Assembly: GCA_002212725.1 (NCBI GenBank)
Contig: MTCR01000065.1
Span: forward strand, 1 to 42,219
Reading direction: 5' to 3'
Length of the DNA: 42,219 bases
From: Sphingobacteriales bacterium TSM_CSM
GTDB taxonomy: Bacteria > Bacteroidota > Bacteroidia > Chitinophagales > UBA2359
Below the pieces are notes generated by a model. That model searched no databases. It saw only the letters and a program-made list of their open reading frames with translations, and was not told where the DNA came from. This document shows positions 34,801 to 42,219 of this stretch, one piece after another (the stretch's first letter is position 1; each line of letters starts with the position of its first letter). The position numbers were made by a program, and so were the translations under genes.

Positions 34801-36376
34801 CCGGCAGTATTTCGCCAATAGTTTGCGTATTGCTCAAAATATCGGAAAGTTGCGGAAACATGCGGGAGGGTGTTGCAACAGGCAAAAACGACCTGAACAA
34901 AGGGGCAGTAGTGCTGGTAGCAGCATTGTTGGGCGGGCCGCCTGCGCTGCCGTCGGTATCAAACTCTTCCCAACAATAGGTAAGCGCATCGCCGTCGGCA
35001 TCGGTGGCAGTGCCTGTAAGTTCAAACGGGGTTTGTATGGGTATGGTGTAGGCTGAGCCGGCCGGGTTGGCATTAGCCGCCGGCGGAGTGTTGCCGGTTG
35101 CGGCATTGGCGCTGCAAGTGGCGCCGGCGCCAATATAGGCAAGCATCTGCTGCAAACTAACGGCATGAAAATAATCATCTCTGGAAGAGCCCACATTTTG
35201 CGTACCGCAAATACCCTGGTAACTCATAATGGTAGTGCCGCTGCCCGGTTCATAAGCGCCTGCCGTGCTTCGCTGCGAGCAAGCCGATTCGGTTCCGTAA
35301 AAAGAATGGGTAGCGCCAAACTGATGCCCGATTTCGTGCGATACCAGCAAAACCCAACGCGAGAGCGGAAGGTTGAAGATGCTACTCCAGCCCTTGCCTT
35401 TGCTGCCGTTTTCGCAAACAACACCCAAGCCGGCAATACCCGAATTGCCCGAACCCGAATAATGAAAAACATGCCCTATATCGTATTGTGAGTTATTGAG
35501 TACGGTAGCAATTCCGCTTTGTGCATTATTGGGCAAACTGGCCGAATTGGGGTCAAAGGGGTCGGTTGCGGGGTTGGTAAAAATAAGACTGTTGTTGCCG
35601 GCAATAAGGGTTAATCTAACCGACAATTCGCGTTCAAAAATAAGCGATATGCCGCTAAGTGTAGCAACAATAAAGTCGGTTGCACCCGATGCACCGCCGT
35701 ATTGTGTAGTGAGTTCACCGGTTGCGGCAATGGCAATGCGGTAGGTTTTAAGGGTGCCGCCATTACCACCGCAGGAGCCGCGGTAATCATTGCCGGGCAA
35801 GTGCTGGTGGCGGTTATCTGTTACGCCGCACAAAAAACCGGTATCGGGTATGCGGTTGTCAAAATAAACCAGGTGAGTTCCGGGGGTAAAACTTTCGGGC
35901 ATAGGTTCCAGCGTCATTAAACCCTCATCGGTTAAAACCAGCGCAAAAACCCCGCTTTCAGACAGGGTAAGACACATGGAAATGTGGGGCTGCGCTACTG
36001 CAAACCCCCGGTAGGTTTTTATGCCCGGGTGCATAGCCGCCAGTGAAGCCTCCATGAGCGGCGCTTCCATTATATGAAACAACAGTTGCCCTCCTTGCGG
36101 TAAAGGCAGCGCCAAAACGGGCAGGCTTTTGGTTTGGGAAGCGGCAGGGGTAAATTCTGCCGGCGCATGTTCCAAAATTTGCCTCAGTGCGGTCAAATCG
36201 GGCACCACAGTTCGGTATTGGTTGGGCAGTTCTATGGCAGAAGTACCGGAGTTATTGAGCGCTAAAGTTTCCTGCCAGTAAGTGGCAACGGTTTTATTTT
36301 GGGCAGGGGCTTGTATTGTGGCAGCAAACCACAAAAGCAGAAAGGTGTATTTAACTATCGGGTAGTGGTTTAGCAT
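31895..36376 (-). CDS. large secreted reprolysin-like zinc metalloprotease
   Basis: A 1493-residue secreted protease. A signal peptide (1-25) is followed by a propeptide-like region and the catalytic domain (about 205-430). The domain has the metzincin motif HEIGHQFGATH, with zinc ligands His347, His351 and His357 and catalytic Glu348, and a Met-turn in TTIMSYQGICG. The rest is beta-rich: a cadherin-like segment (ATDADGDALTYCWEE), another Ig/Fn-like unit, a PPC-like region, two Ig-like repeats with YQWYRNG/YRWFKDG, a MAM-like domain, an LRIRHRNH module and two dockerin-like Ca loops (DVNANGIVNYTDF, DCNLDGGIDAPDF). No type A T9SS domain is seen at the end. It probably degrades proteins or host matrix outside the cell. 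Confidence 0.92.
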   Translation of the reverse strand: MLNHYPIVKYTFLLLWFAATIQAPAQNKTVATYWQETLALNNSGTSAIELPNQYRTVVPDLTALRQILEHAPAEFTPAASQTKSLPVLALPLPQGGQLLFHIMEAPLMEASLAAMHPGIKTYRGFAVAQPHISMCLTLSESGVFALVLTDEGLMTLEPMPESFTPGTHLVYFDNRIPDTGFLCGVTDNRHQHLPGNDYRGSCGGNGGTLKTYRIAIAATGELTTQYGGASGATDFIVATLSGISLIFERELSVRLTLIAGNNSLIFTNPATDPFDPNSASLPNNAQSGIATVLNNSQYDIGHVFHYSGSGNSGIAGLGVVCENGSKGKGWSSIFNLPLSRWVLLVSHEIGHQFGATHSFYGTESACSQRSTAGAYEPGSGTTIMSYQGICGTQNVGSSRDDYFHAVSLQQMLAYIGAGATCSANAATGNTPPAANANPAGSAYTIPIQTPFELTGTATDADGDALTYCWEEFDTDGSAGGPPNNAATSTTAPLFRSFLPVATPSRMFPQLSDILSNTQTIGEILPAVARTINFRLTVRDNNPAGGAFDCDATSVTVTAASGPFNITSQNSAATWSANGSNTATVTWNVANTTAAPVSCANVNILFSTDGGLTFPYTLAGNTPNDGTHTFVIPSYPTSAGRVKVAASGNIFFDINNANITLSSACAANGATITPATSVSATAGSPALDLNLQPAYGSAIANFSGAITTADPESFLAANNGSGSCVSFGGNPNRYDTYSFMVNTAGNYTFTRTSGASGIVLHCYAGNFNPGNPCTNWVGSGFNAATTINSSSLTLSLSTNITYTFVVSSFSGSNPALPAAYTIGFTPPPGGGLYNGTPPPPAGYAYTYVAVNNNTNIIAGVNGSSDLSDSVQFPPAIYGVYGLSYQSATLPNTDMLVGTTLQNLQNNLALLVYCGSLSANFVTVDVQPVNCAPPSAPAITPPTGTEVCSNNITLTASAVPGGFAGYGYQWYRNGAPIGGATLQNYHAAAGGNYTVLLTDGSCPSAQSALVTLTQTPPAAPAISPATITLCQGNTALLNATAIGAQYPNHVYRWFKDGVLLAGQSTQSINVSQSGNYTVQAYFTDDCASVASGAATVTVIPLTSVPDAQNFSTAFPPSGWNIANPDAATTWTSQTSICNSTSAVITNFVYNAPGQQDFLNSPLFDLSGLTSATLSFDVAYARYDATFFDALQVQISTDCGQNFTAVYNKSGSVLATAPDITAAFTPADCSQWRTETIDLTPYCGNTVLLRFAAINGFGNNLFIDNINLSSNAPPAGVRIEAKVWLEGTYNNANSNMNTYLRQNNLLPAGQPYNRPPWNYAGTETAPAIPANITDWLLLEVLDGLQNVVARKAALLRNDGILLNTDGSAGVVFESGVSAGNSYLLRIRHRNHIAVQSSISITAPNTNNPYDFSAAGNVQGGATQVTNLGAGVYAMTAADVNANGIVNYTDFNAVFSQNGLGNVYNDADCNLDGGIDAPDFDLYSQRAGAIGIAVIRY

Positions 36377-36427
36377 AAAATTTACCGTTTTTTACTGACC
36401 TGTATTTTATTGCTATGTTTATTGCTT

Positions 36428-36435
36428 CAAAGTTA
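36428..36435 (-). promoter_or_regulatory. -7 element for the metalloprotease gene
   Basis: TAACTTTG on the minus strand matches TAnnTTTG exactly, 52 bases before the ATG at 36376. No -33 TTTG was found at the expected distance. Confidence 0.45.
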
Positions 36436-36531
36436 CACTTGTGCAACAAGATTCTGGATGTGTTGTTGGTATAAAAGCAAAAATAATATTTTTATATGAA
36501 TTAATTATTCATAAATAATGTGAAACAGGAA

Positions 36532-36563
36532 TTTGGCTTCCAGGCTATTATGTTGTACCTTAG
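36532..36563 (+). promoter_or_regulatory. promoter of the B3/4-domain gene
   Basis: TTTG (36532-36535), 20 bases, then TACCTTAG (36556-36563), one mismatch from TAnnTTTG. It lies 17 bases before the ATG, so the leader is very short. Confidence 0.5.
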
Positions 36564-36580
36564 CCCCCTATTAGCACTAA

Positions 36581-37243
36581 ATGACACCCATAACCATAGA
36601 ACAGGAGTTGCTGAAAGTTTGTCCGAAACTTTACCTCGGTTGTATTGAGTGCAACGTAGTAACAGAACCTCAAAACAAAGCGCTTTGGCAACTGTTGCAA
36701 CAAGAAACAGAAACATTGGGTGCAAAACTGCAACCCGAAGCGGTAAACGCCCTGCCCAATATAGCCCGGACACGCGCAGCCTATAAAGCCTTGGGCAAAG
36801 ACCCCAGCCGTTACCGCCCCGCGGCAGAGGCTTTAATAAGGCGCATTGCACAGGGTAAAGGTATTTACCAACTCAACAATGTGGTAGATGCCCTTAACCT
36901 GGTATCTGTAACCACCGGCTTTTCTATTGGCGGGTACGATGTCCATAAACTTCAGGGCGCCGTAATGCTTGGCACAGGCAACGAAAATGAACCTTATGAG
37001 GCAATTGGCCGTGGAACCCTGAACATTGCGGGGCTGCCGGTGTTCAGAGATGAATTGGGAGCCTTTGGCACGCCTACCAGCGACTCGGAACGGGCAAAGG
37101 TAACCCTGCAAACCACCCGTTTTTTAATGATTATTGTGAATTTTAACGGCAATCAAGGGGTACAGCAGGCAATGCAGCAGGCAGTAAATCTGCTTACGTT
37201 GTATGCCGGCGCAAGTGAAACAGAAACGGCCGTAATTGGCTGA
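36581..37243 (+). CDS. B3/4 tRNA-binding-domain protein
   Basis: A 220-residue cytoplasmic protein made of one B3/4 domain, the fold that recognises tRNA-Phe ends or edits Tyr-tRNA-Phe within the beta subunit of phenylalanyl-tRNA synthetase. Diagnostic blocks are ARTRAAYKALGKDPSRYRPA, ALIRRIAQGKGIYQLNNVVD and VTTGFSIGGYDVHKLQG. Stand-alone copies are common in bacteria, and some are thought to act in tRNA quality control or amino-acid metabolism; the role here is not visible. It is monocistronic, with a promoter very close to the ATG. Confidence 0.9.
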   Translation: MTPITIEQELLKVCPKLYLGCIECNVVTEPQNKALWQLLQQETETLGAKLQPEAVNALPNIARTRAAYKALGKDPSRYRPAAEALIRRIAQGKGIYQLNNVVDALNLVSVTTGFSIGGYDVHKLQGAVMLGTGNENEPYEAIGRGTLNIAGLPVFRDELGAFGTPTSDSERAKVTLQTTRFLMIIVNFNGNQGVQQAMQQAVNLLTLYAGASETETAVIG

Positions 37244-37629
37244 AATATACAAAGTTTACCCTGCTCAACCGCAAAAACGCAACTGAGTGTAAATTACCCG
37301 ATGAAAACAAACTTACCCGATAAACAATCAATACGTAATAAAACTCCTGAATGATGTAGGCTTTATTTTTGGTTAACCCGGTACATAAAAATTTGCGTTC
37401 TTTGCAGAAAACCTTCCTTTCTTTGCAGTTATAATAACCGCAAGATTCGCAAAATATTCAGCAAAGTGCGTTAACCAACCCAACACTGTTTTTGGTTTAT
37501 TATGTGTTGTCGGGCAGTTATCCCTAAAGTTAATGAGTAACCCAATATTTCTATGTTGCGTTTTAGCTTGACCAAGTTTTTACAAAAAATATTCTAAAGA
37601 AATTTAACCATATATAACACCACAAACCT
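37244..37629. other. 386-bp intergenic region
   Basis: This AT-rich gap lies before the aldo/keto reductase gene. Two copies of TTCTTTGCAG occur near 37398 and 37419 and may be a regulatory or promoter-proximal repeat. No gene, RNA or terminator was recognised. Confidence 0.4.
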
Positions 37630-38658
37630 ATGAAATTCAACCGTTTGGGAAATTCGGGTATTTTTGTTTCCGATTTATGTCTTGGTACCATGACCTTTGG
37701 CGATACGCGCCTGCGCGGTACCACTGCACCCGAAGCCGAAAAAATCATTCATGCCTATTTAGATGCCGGCGGCAATCATATAGATACTGCTAATGTATAT
37801 GTGGCCGGACAATCGGAGGAAATTATTGGCCGCGCTCTGGCATCGGGCGGGCGGCGGCATCAAACTATTGTTGCTACCAAAGCCAATTTTCCTATTGATG
37901 CCGGCAAAGGAATCAACGAACAGGGCACTTCGCGCCTCAACCTTATTAACAGTGTAAACGGCAGCCTTAAACGGTTGCAAACCGATTATATTGACCTGTT
38001 ATATGTGCACTGCTGGGACCATATAACACCTTTGGAAGAAACACTTGCCACGCTTCACCAATTGGTTACCGATGGTAAGGTGCGGTACGTTGGGGTAAGC
38101 AACTATAAAGCCTGGCAACTCATGAAGGCGCTCCAATTAAGCGAAAAGTACGGCTGGGTGCGTTTTGTGGCAGCACAATACCAATATAGCCTGGTAAAAC
38201 GCGATATTGAGTATGAGTTTACCGATATTTGCAGCAACGAGGGGTTGTCGCTCATACCTTGGAGTCCGTTGGGCGGCGGGTTTTTATCCGGAAAATACCG
38301 GCGCGATGTGCGGCCAAATGCCGATTTTACTGATGGACGTATTGGCGGTACGCCGGCAAGGGCCGAAGACTCCTGGGAACGCCGTAACACCGAAAAAAAC
38401 TGGGCAGTGGTTGAACTGCTGGGCCAACTTGCCGCGCAATACAACGCCACCCATGCACAGCTTGCCCTTGCCTGGGCAAGGCAGCAACCCACCGTTGGAA
38501 GTGTTATAATTGGTGCCCGAACATTGCCGCAACTGCACGAAAACCTGAAAGCCGCGAACCTGCAACTTGCCACTGCCGACATAGCAAAATTAAACGAAAT
38601 AAGCCGCCCCGAAGAATTATACCCCTACCGCTTTATTGCCGAATATGGGCGCAAGTAA
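37630..38658 (+). CDS. aldo/keto reductase
   Basis: This 342-residue cytoplasmic NADPH-dependent oxidoreductase has the (beta/alpha)8 fold. The catalytic tetrad is complete: Asp52 and Tyr57 (HIDTANVYVAGQSEE), Lys84 (VATKANF) and His127 (LLYVHCWD). The coenzyme segment near the end (GSVIIGARTLPQLHENLKA) is typical. It resembles the YajO/AKR11-12 branch acting on a range of aldehydes and ketones; the natural substrate cannot be predicted. It stands 59 bases before the asparaginase-like gene, which has its own -7 element. Confidence 0.93.
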   Translation: MKFNRLGNSGIFVSDLCLGTMTFGDTRLRGTTAPEAEKIIHAYLDAGGNHIDTANVYVAGQSEEIIGRALASGGRRHQTIVATKANFPIDAGKGINEQGTSRLNLINSVNGSLKRLQTDYIDLLYVHCWDHITPLEETLATLHQLVTDGKVRYVGVSNYKAWQLMKALQLSEKYGWVRFVAAQYQYSLVKRDIEYEFTDICSNEGLSLIPWSPLGGGFLSGKYRRDVRPNADFTDGRIGGTPARAEDSWERRNTEKNWAVVELLGQLAAQYNATHAQLALAWARQQPTVGSVIIGARTLPQLHENLKAANLQLATADIAKLNEISRPEELYPYRFIAEYGRK

Positions 38659-38669
38659 CCCTTTTTTTG

Positions 38670-38677
38670 TACTTTTG
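38670..38677 (+). promoter_or_regulatory. -7 element for the asparaginase-like gene
   Basis: TACTTTTG matches TAnnTTTG exactly and sits 40 bases before the ATG at 38717. No -33 TTTG was found. It suggests the gene is expressed independently of the aldo/keto reductase. Confidence 0.45.
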
Positions 38678-38716
38678 CCCTTTCTTTACCGGTTTTAATA
38701 CCCCCGTTTTTTTAAA

Positions 38717-39235
38717 ATGATACCCGAAATAAGAATTTTTGTTACCGGAGGCACTTTTGACAAGGAATACGACATGATTAAAGGGCAGCTTTACTTTAAA
38801 GACACCCACCTGCCCGAAATTTTTGAACTCAGCCGTTGCACCTTAGATATTAATGTGCGAACCCTGATGATGATTGACAGCCTGGAAATGACTGACCAGG
38901 ACCGCGAGGTAATTGTGAACAACTGTACCAACATACCCCAAAACCATATTGTAATTACCCACGGAACCGATACCATGGTTGCTACTGCCACTGCCATTGC
39001 ACAGGCAAACATACCGGGTAAAACCATTGTGCTTACCGGTGCCATGATACCTTATAAGTTTGGCAGTTCCGATGGGTTTTTTAACCTTGGCAGTGCGCTT
39101 GCCTTTGTACAGGTGCTTCCGCCCGGGGTATATGTGGCTATGAATGGCAAGTACTTTAACTGGAATAATGTACGTAAAAACCGCGATACCGGTTTTTTTG
39201 AAGAACTTTCACCAAAGACAGGCGCAGCTATGTAA
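38717..39235 (+). CDS. single-domain asparaginase-like protein
   Basis: This 172-residue protein matches only the N-terminal catalytic domain of type I/II L-asparaginases, which are normally 320-350 residues. All expected active-site residues are present: Thr13 (FVTGGTFDKEYD), Thr84 and Asp85 (VITHGTDTM) and Lys154 (NNVRKNRDTGFF), as well as LTGAMIPYKFGSSDGFFNLG. Stand-alone versions of this length are annotated in many bacteria as 'asparaginase domain-containing protein', so it is not a truncation caused by a local frameshift. Whether it hydrolyses asparagine is unproven. Its last 8 bases overlap the end of the converging LptF/G gene. Confidence 0.85.
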   Translation: MIPEIRIFVTGGTFDKEYDMIKGQLYFKDTHLPEIFELSRCTLDINVRTLMMIDSLEMTDQDREVIVNNCTNIPQNHIVITHGTDTMVATATAIAQANIPGKTIVLTGAMIPYKFGSSDGFFNLGSALAFVQVLPPGVYVAMNGKYFNWNNVRKNRDTGFFEELSPKTGAAM

Positions 39236-41006
39236 CTGCCCTGCTTTTTGTCTTGTTTCGGGTAAAAGGCAACCGGTTGTTAATTTCTTTCAGCAGGTCT
39301 TTTGCCCGTGCCAGGTAGTTTTCGGTATCCAGCAGTTGCGAGTCATTGTTGGCTTTATACAACAAAAACAATCCCAGCGGAAAGAAAACAAAAATACACA
39401 GCCACATGCCGGTAAAGGCGCTGACTACCATTTCTTCGGTTAGTTTTTTGCCCATAGTCAGGCAAATGTAAAACAAAATAAAAAACAAAATTCCCATAAC
39501 CATTGGCATACCAAAGCCGCCCTTGCGAATAATAGCCCCCAAAGATGCACCCAGCAAAAACAGGGCAATACACGACAAGGCCAGCACAATTCGGGTATGA
39601 AACTCAATCATCATGCGGGCAATTTTTTTGCGGTCGGTTTGCCGGTAGCGGGTTTGGCTGTTGGTAAATGCCTTTACATTGCGCACACTTACCAATGCCT
39701 GTTGCACCAAGGCCACCTGCTTGCTTACAGGCAACCTCAATGACGACAAAAACGCAGTAGGAGCAGTGGTATCGGGTGGTTCGGGTGGCGGCTGCACGGC
39801 TTTGGTTTGTGCCAGGGCTTCCGAATCGGGAGGTAAAACAGTTCCTTTTTTACCCAAATTTACCACCGGTTCTGCAATGGCGTTTTGGGTGTTTTTCCCT
39901 TTCTTAACCGTTGTTTTTTGGCTGTTTTGAGCGCTTTTTTGTTGTTGCAGCAGTCTGCTTTGGTAGGCTTTTTTTAAACTGTCGGGCAGCAGTTTTTTGG
40001 GTGGCGGTGTTGTTTTAAGGGCGGTTTTTGCGCTATCTGCTTTTTTAATAACAGGTGCGGCTGCCGGTTTGGGCGGCTGGTAAACGGGTTTATTGAGGTT
40101 ACTGTCTGACAGGAAAGAAAAATAAATGCGCAGGTCTTTGGGCATGGCTGCGCCGCGGGCTGCATCGTTGTGGCGCATAGAGTCGGCCAGTGCCAGAATT
40201 TGCCCGGCGTTTAACATGCGGTGGTTATTTCGGAACAGGTTTTCATCGGTCTTTTCAAAACTGAAGTTCGATAAATCCATCACCATTTCATAAGAATCGA
40301 ACTGCATTCTAATAAACTCCTGTTGTTCGGGGCGGCGGCCGGGGGCGGGGCGGGGTTCTTCGTAGCGCACCCCGTTTTGCAGGTTAAAAATGAGGTATTT
40401 TCCGTCTTCTATGGTGTACATTTCACCTTTTTCGGCCAACAATACATTTACGTTGCCACGGTCTTCGGTGTGGTCATGAATTTTAATGTCATACACCGTT
40501 TTTGCGCCCGGGTCTTTTCTGCCTATCCGAATGACATAACCCGGAATGCCATCGTAAAAAACACCTTCCTTAATATTGAGTGCAGGCCGCTGTTTGGTAA
40601 CCGAATAGAGCATAGCGGCAAACTTCAGGTTGGCGCGGGGTAAAATAAAGTTTGAAAACATATACCCGGCAATAGCCAGCGCTACCGATACGGCCAGCAA
40701 CGGACGCATAAACCGGCTGAGCGAAATGCCCGCCGATTTGAGTGCCACCAGTTCATAATGTTCGCCCATGCCGCCAAAAGTCATAATGGAAGACAACAGT
40801 ACCGCAATAGGCAGTGCCAGTGGCACTACTGTTGCCGATGCGTAAAAAATAAGTTCGGCAATAACCATTGTTTCAAGGCCTTTGCCCACCATGTCGTCTA
40901 TGTATTTCCACAAAAACTGCATGATGAGCACAAACAGGGCAATAAAAAAGGTTACCACAAACGGCCCCAAAAAAGACTTGATGAGCAGGAGGTCTATTTT
41001 TTTCAA
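39228..41006 (-). CDS. LptF/LptG-family LPS export permease
   Basis: A 592-residue inner-membrane subunit of the LptB2FG transporter, which extracts lipopolysaccharide for delivery to the outer membrane. Three N-terminal helices (within 11-120), the segment ASATVVPLALPIAVLLSSIMTFG and ELVALKSAGISLSRFM match YjgP/YjgQ proteins; three more helices lie in 470-560. Between the periplasmic beta domain and the last helices, a Pro/Lys/Ala-rich low-complexity insert (about 305-417) makes it far longer than the 350-residue E. coli proteins, as in many Bacteroidota. The start is a TTG: an in-frame TAA lies 21 bases upstream of it and no ATG occurs before residue 29, while MKKIDLLLIKSFLGPF is the conserved N-terminus. 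LptF and LptG cannot be told apart. Confidence 0.88.
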   Translation of the reverse strand: MKKIDLLLIKSFLGPFVVTFFIALFVLIMQFLWKYIDDMVGKGLETMVIAELIFYASATVVPLALPIAVLLSSIMTFGGMGEHYELVALKSAGISLSRFMRPLLAVSVALAIAGYMFSNFILPRANLKFAAMLYSVTKQRPALNIKEGVFYDGIPGYVIRIGRKDPGAKTVYDIKIHDHTEDRGNVNVLLAEKGEMYTIEDGKYLIFNLQNGVRYEEPRPAPGRRPEQQEFIRMQFDSYEMVMDLSNFSFEKTDENLFRNNHRMLNAGQILALADSMRHNDAARGAAMPKDLRIYFSFLSDSNLNKPVYQPPKPAAAPVIKKADSAKTALKTTPPPKKLLPDSLKKAYQSRLLQQQKSAQNSQKTTVKKGKNTQNAIAEPVVNLGKKGTVLPPDSEALAQTKAVQPPPEPPDTTAPTAFLSSLRLPVSKQVALVQQALVSVRNVKAFTNSQTRYRQTDRKKIARMMIEFHTRIVLALSCIALFLLGASLGAIIRKGGFGMPMVMGILFFILFYICLTMGKKLTEEMVVSAFTGMWLCIFVFFPLGLFLLYKANNDSQLLDTENYLARAKDLLKEINNRLPFTRNKTKSRAVT

Positions 41007-41081
41007 TGCCTTTGGCGGTTGTTGTTACAAACTATATAGCGTACTCATAACGGTAAAAATGCCGTTGCTGTTTTGCTGTGG

Positions 41082-41112
41082 TAAAGGTACGCATTTTTTG
41101 CACTATCCAAAA
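41082..41112 (-). promoter_or_regulatory. lptF/G promoter
   Basis: On the minus strand TTTTGG (41107-41112), 17 bases, then TACCTTTA (41082-41089), one mismatch from TAnnTTTG. It would give a leader of about 65 bases before the TTG start at 41006. Confidence 0.4.
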
Positions 41113-41181
41113 TTTCGACATGCTTGCCGGGCTTACCCCTTCCCGAAGTAATTAATGTAGTAGCAACACAGAACAGCCTGC

Positions 41182-42093
41182 CTAAACAAAGGTTAGTTTA
41201 GATTCTTCCAGTTTAAGCTCGTTGTTGTGGCTGTAAGCCGCCAAATACCCCGATTTAGCAACACTGTAATCAAGGCAGCAAACATTATCTCTGAACAGCG
41301 ACGGGCTGCCATTTAACCAATAATGCCCAAAGAAAACACTTTTCTCTTCGTTTCCGTAATAATACCGGTTGCTCAATAATGACATGTCAATTGCCGTATC
41401 GGGCAGCTTTTCATCGGGTATTACGCTAATATTGCGGTACGTTAATTCCACCGGGTTTTCCCACCATTTTATCCTTATTTCGTTTCTTATGGCCCCGTCT
41501 TTGTCAGCAAAAGGTACTCCTTCGGGCAATTGTATTTCTTTTCCTTTTAACGTTTGTTCTATTGCTTCGTACAATTTAGTTCCCTTTATTGCAGATTGGT
41601 AAAGCAACGCATCTGTTAACCGGTTATCCTTCAGGGTTGCTTTCAGGTAATTAATGTTGTTTTCATCCCAACAGGCATGTACCGCTCTGAACCATTCATT
41701 TTCATAAAAAACAGGCAGTGTTAAAAACCAGTTTAAGTAATCTTCATATTCCTCTTGCCTGTTGTGAAACTGCCGCAGCGTTTGATAATGCTGAATGATG
41801 TTTTTAATAGAATGCTCTCTCAAATGCCCTCCTTGGGTTTGCTGAAAATGAAAACACAGGGCATTGTACTCATGGTTGCCCATTAATGCAACAGCACTTT
41901 CATTTTCAACCATCTGCCTTACAATTTCCAGGGTTTCCCTTATTTTTGGACCTCTGTCAATATAGTCGCCAACAAACAATGCCTTTCTGCATTCATGGGC
42001 ATAATAATTATTTTTCTTGAAATATCCAAGTTTCAGAAGCAATTTTTCCAGTTGGTCGGCATGTCCGTGTATATCGCCTATCAGATCAAACAT
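41182..42093 (-). CDS. calcineurin-type serine/threonine phosphatase (PrpE/ApaH-like)
   Basis: This 303-residue cytoplasmic phosphoesterase has the PPP-family motifs in order: GDIHGH (6-11), VGDYIDRGP (41-49) and MGNHEYN (71-77), which bind two metal ions, and a later FGHYWLNG block in place of the usual GHT. Relatives include bis(5'-nucleosyl)-tetraphosphatases and protein phosphatases such as PrpE; the substrate is not clear. The stop codon sits inside a short CTAAAC/GTTTAG palindrome. A weak promoter-like TACTTTTA lies upstream at 42157-42164. It appears monocistronic. Confidence 0.88.
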   Translation of the reverse strand: MFDLIGDIHGHADQLEKLLLKLGYFKKNNYYAHECRKALFVGDYIDRGPKIRETLEIVRQMVENESAVALMGNHEYNALCFHFQQTQGGHLREHSIKNIIQHYQTLRQFHNRQEEYEDYLNWFLTLPVFYENEWFRAVHACWDENNINYLKATLKDNRLTDALLYQSAIKGTKLYEAIEQTLKGKEIQLPEGVPFADKDGAIRNEIRIKWWENPVELTYRNISVIPDEKLPDTAIDMSLLSNRYYYGNEEKSVFFGHYWLNGSPSLFRDNVCCLDYSVAKSGYLAAYSHNNELKLEESKLTFV

Positions 42094-42219
42094 TGTATGG
42101 TGTTTTAGGAATTGTAAAAAAAAGGTTGGTTATGAAAAGGAATTCATGTACAAGGATAAAAGTAGAGTTCACTTAAAAAACCCGTTGCAATTTGGGTTGA
42201 TTAGGGAGAAAAGATATTG

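Overview
The window looks like ordinary chromosome from a member of the Bacteroidota, probably a Chitinophagales/Saprospirales-type organism. The evidence is a giant secreted protein ending in a type IX secretion (T9SS) sorting domain, SprB-like repeats, a long 'RHRNH + dockerin-like' surface module, GTP-type PEP carboxykinase, and many promoters that fit the Bacteroidota pattern TTTG / TAnnTTTG instead of the E. coli consensus. There is no phage, insertion sequence, CRISPR array or rRNA. One tRNA (Leu, CAA) is present.

Layout. 1-1000: an AT-rich island of tiny minus-strand genes, with a 145-bp attC-like inverted repeat at its far end and a palindromic element at its start; a leader block is duplicated in front of two of its genes. 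1017-6232 (minus): Tex, an AlkB-type dioxygenase, a small membrane protein and an NlpC/P60-like exported protein with a long Pro/Thr-rich linker. 6608-9513 (plus): an unusual long Lgt, a DUF1801 protein, an L,D-transpeptidase and a lipoprotein. 9514-10270: a 757-bp gap that may encode a small RNA. 10271-15790: a 1839-residue HYR-repeat surface protein exported by T9SS.

16084-22141 is the most system-like stretch. An operon of acyl carrier protein, KAS III, SDR reductase, undecaprenyl-phosphate-type glycosyltransferase and PseH-like GNAT is followed by a lipoprotein, a divergent glycosyltransferase-like gene and a Wzm-type polysaccharide ABC permease with no ATPase partner nearby. I read it as a module that makes a dedicated short acyl group and decorates a surface glycan with it (inference).

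22497-30271: PEPCK, a DUF6544-like membrane protein, a membrane metallophosphoesterase, hscB with tRNA-Leu starting at the base after its stop codon, a small membrane protein and a Bacteroidota TPR-like protein. 30461-36376: a beta-helix lipoprotein converging on a large reprolysin-like metalloprotease, with a shared bidirectional terminator. 36581-42093: a B3/4-domain protein, an aldo/keto reductase, a one-domain asparaginase whose 3' end overlaps lptF/G, and a calcineurin-type phosphatase.

Promoter motifs or lipoprotein signals moved several starts downstream of the longest open frame (tex, the 132-aa membrane protein, pckG, the GT2 gene, the 19896 lipoprotein). All family assignments come from reading motifs by eye; no database search was run.
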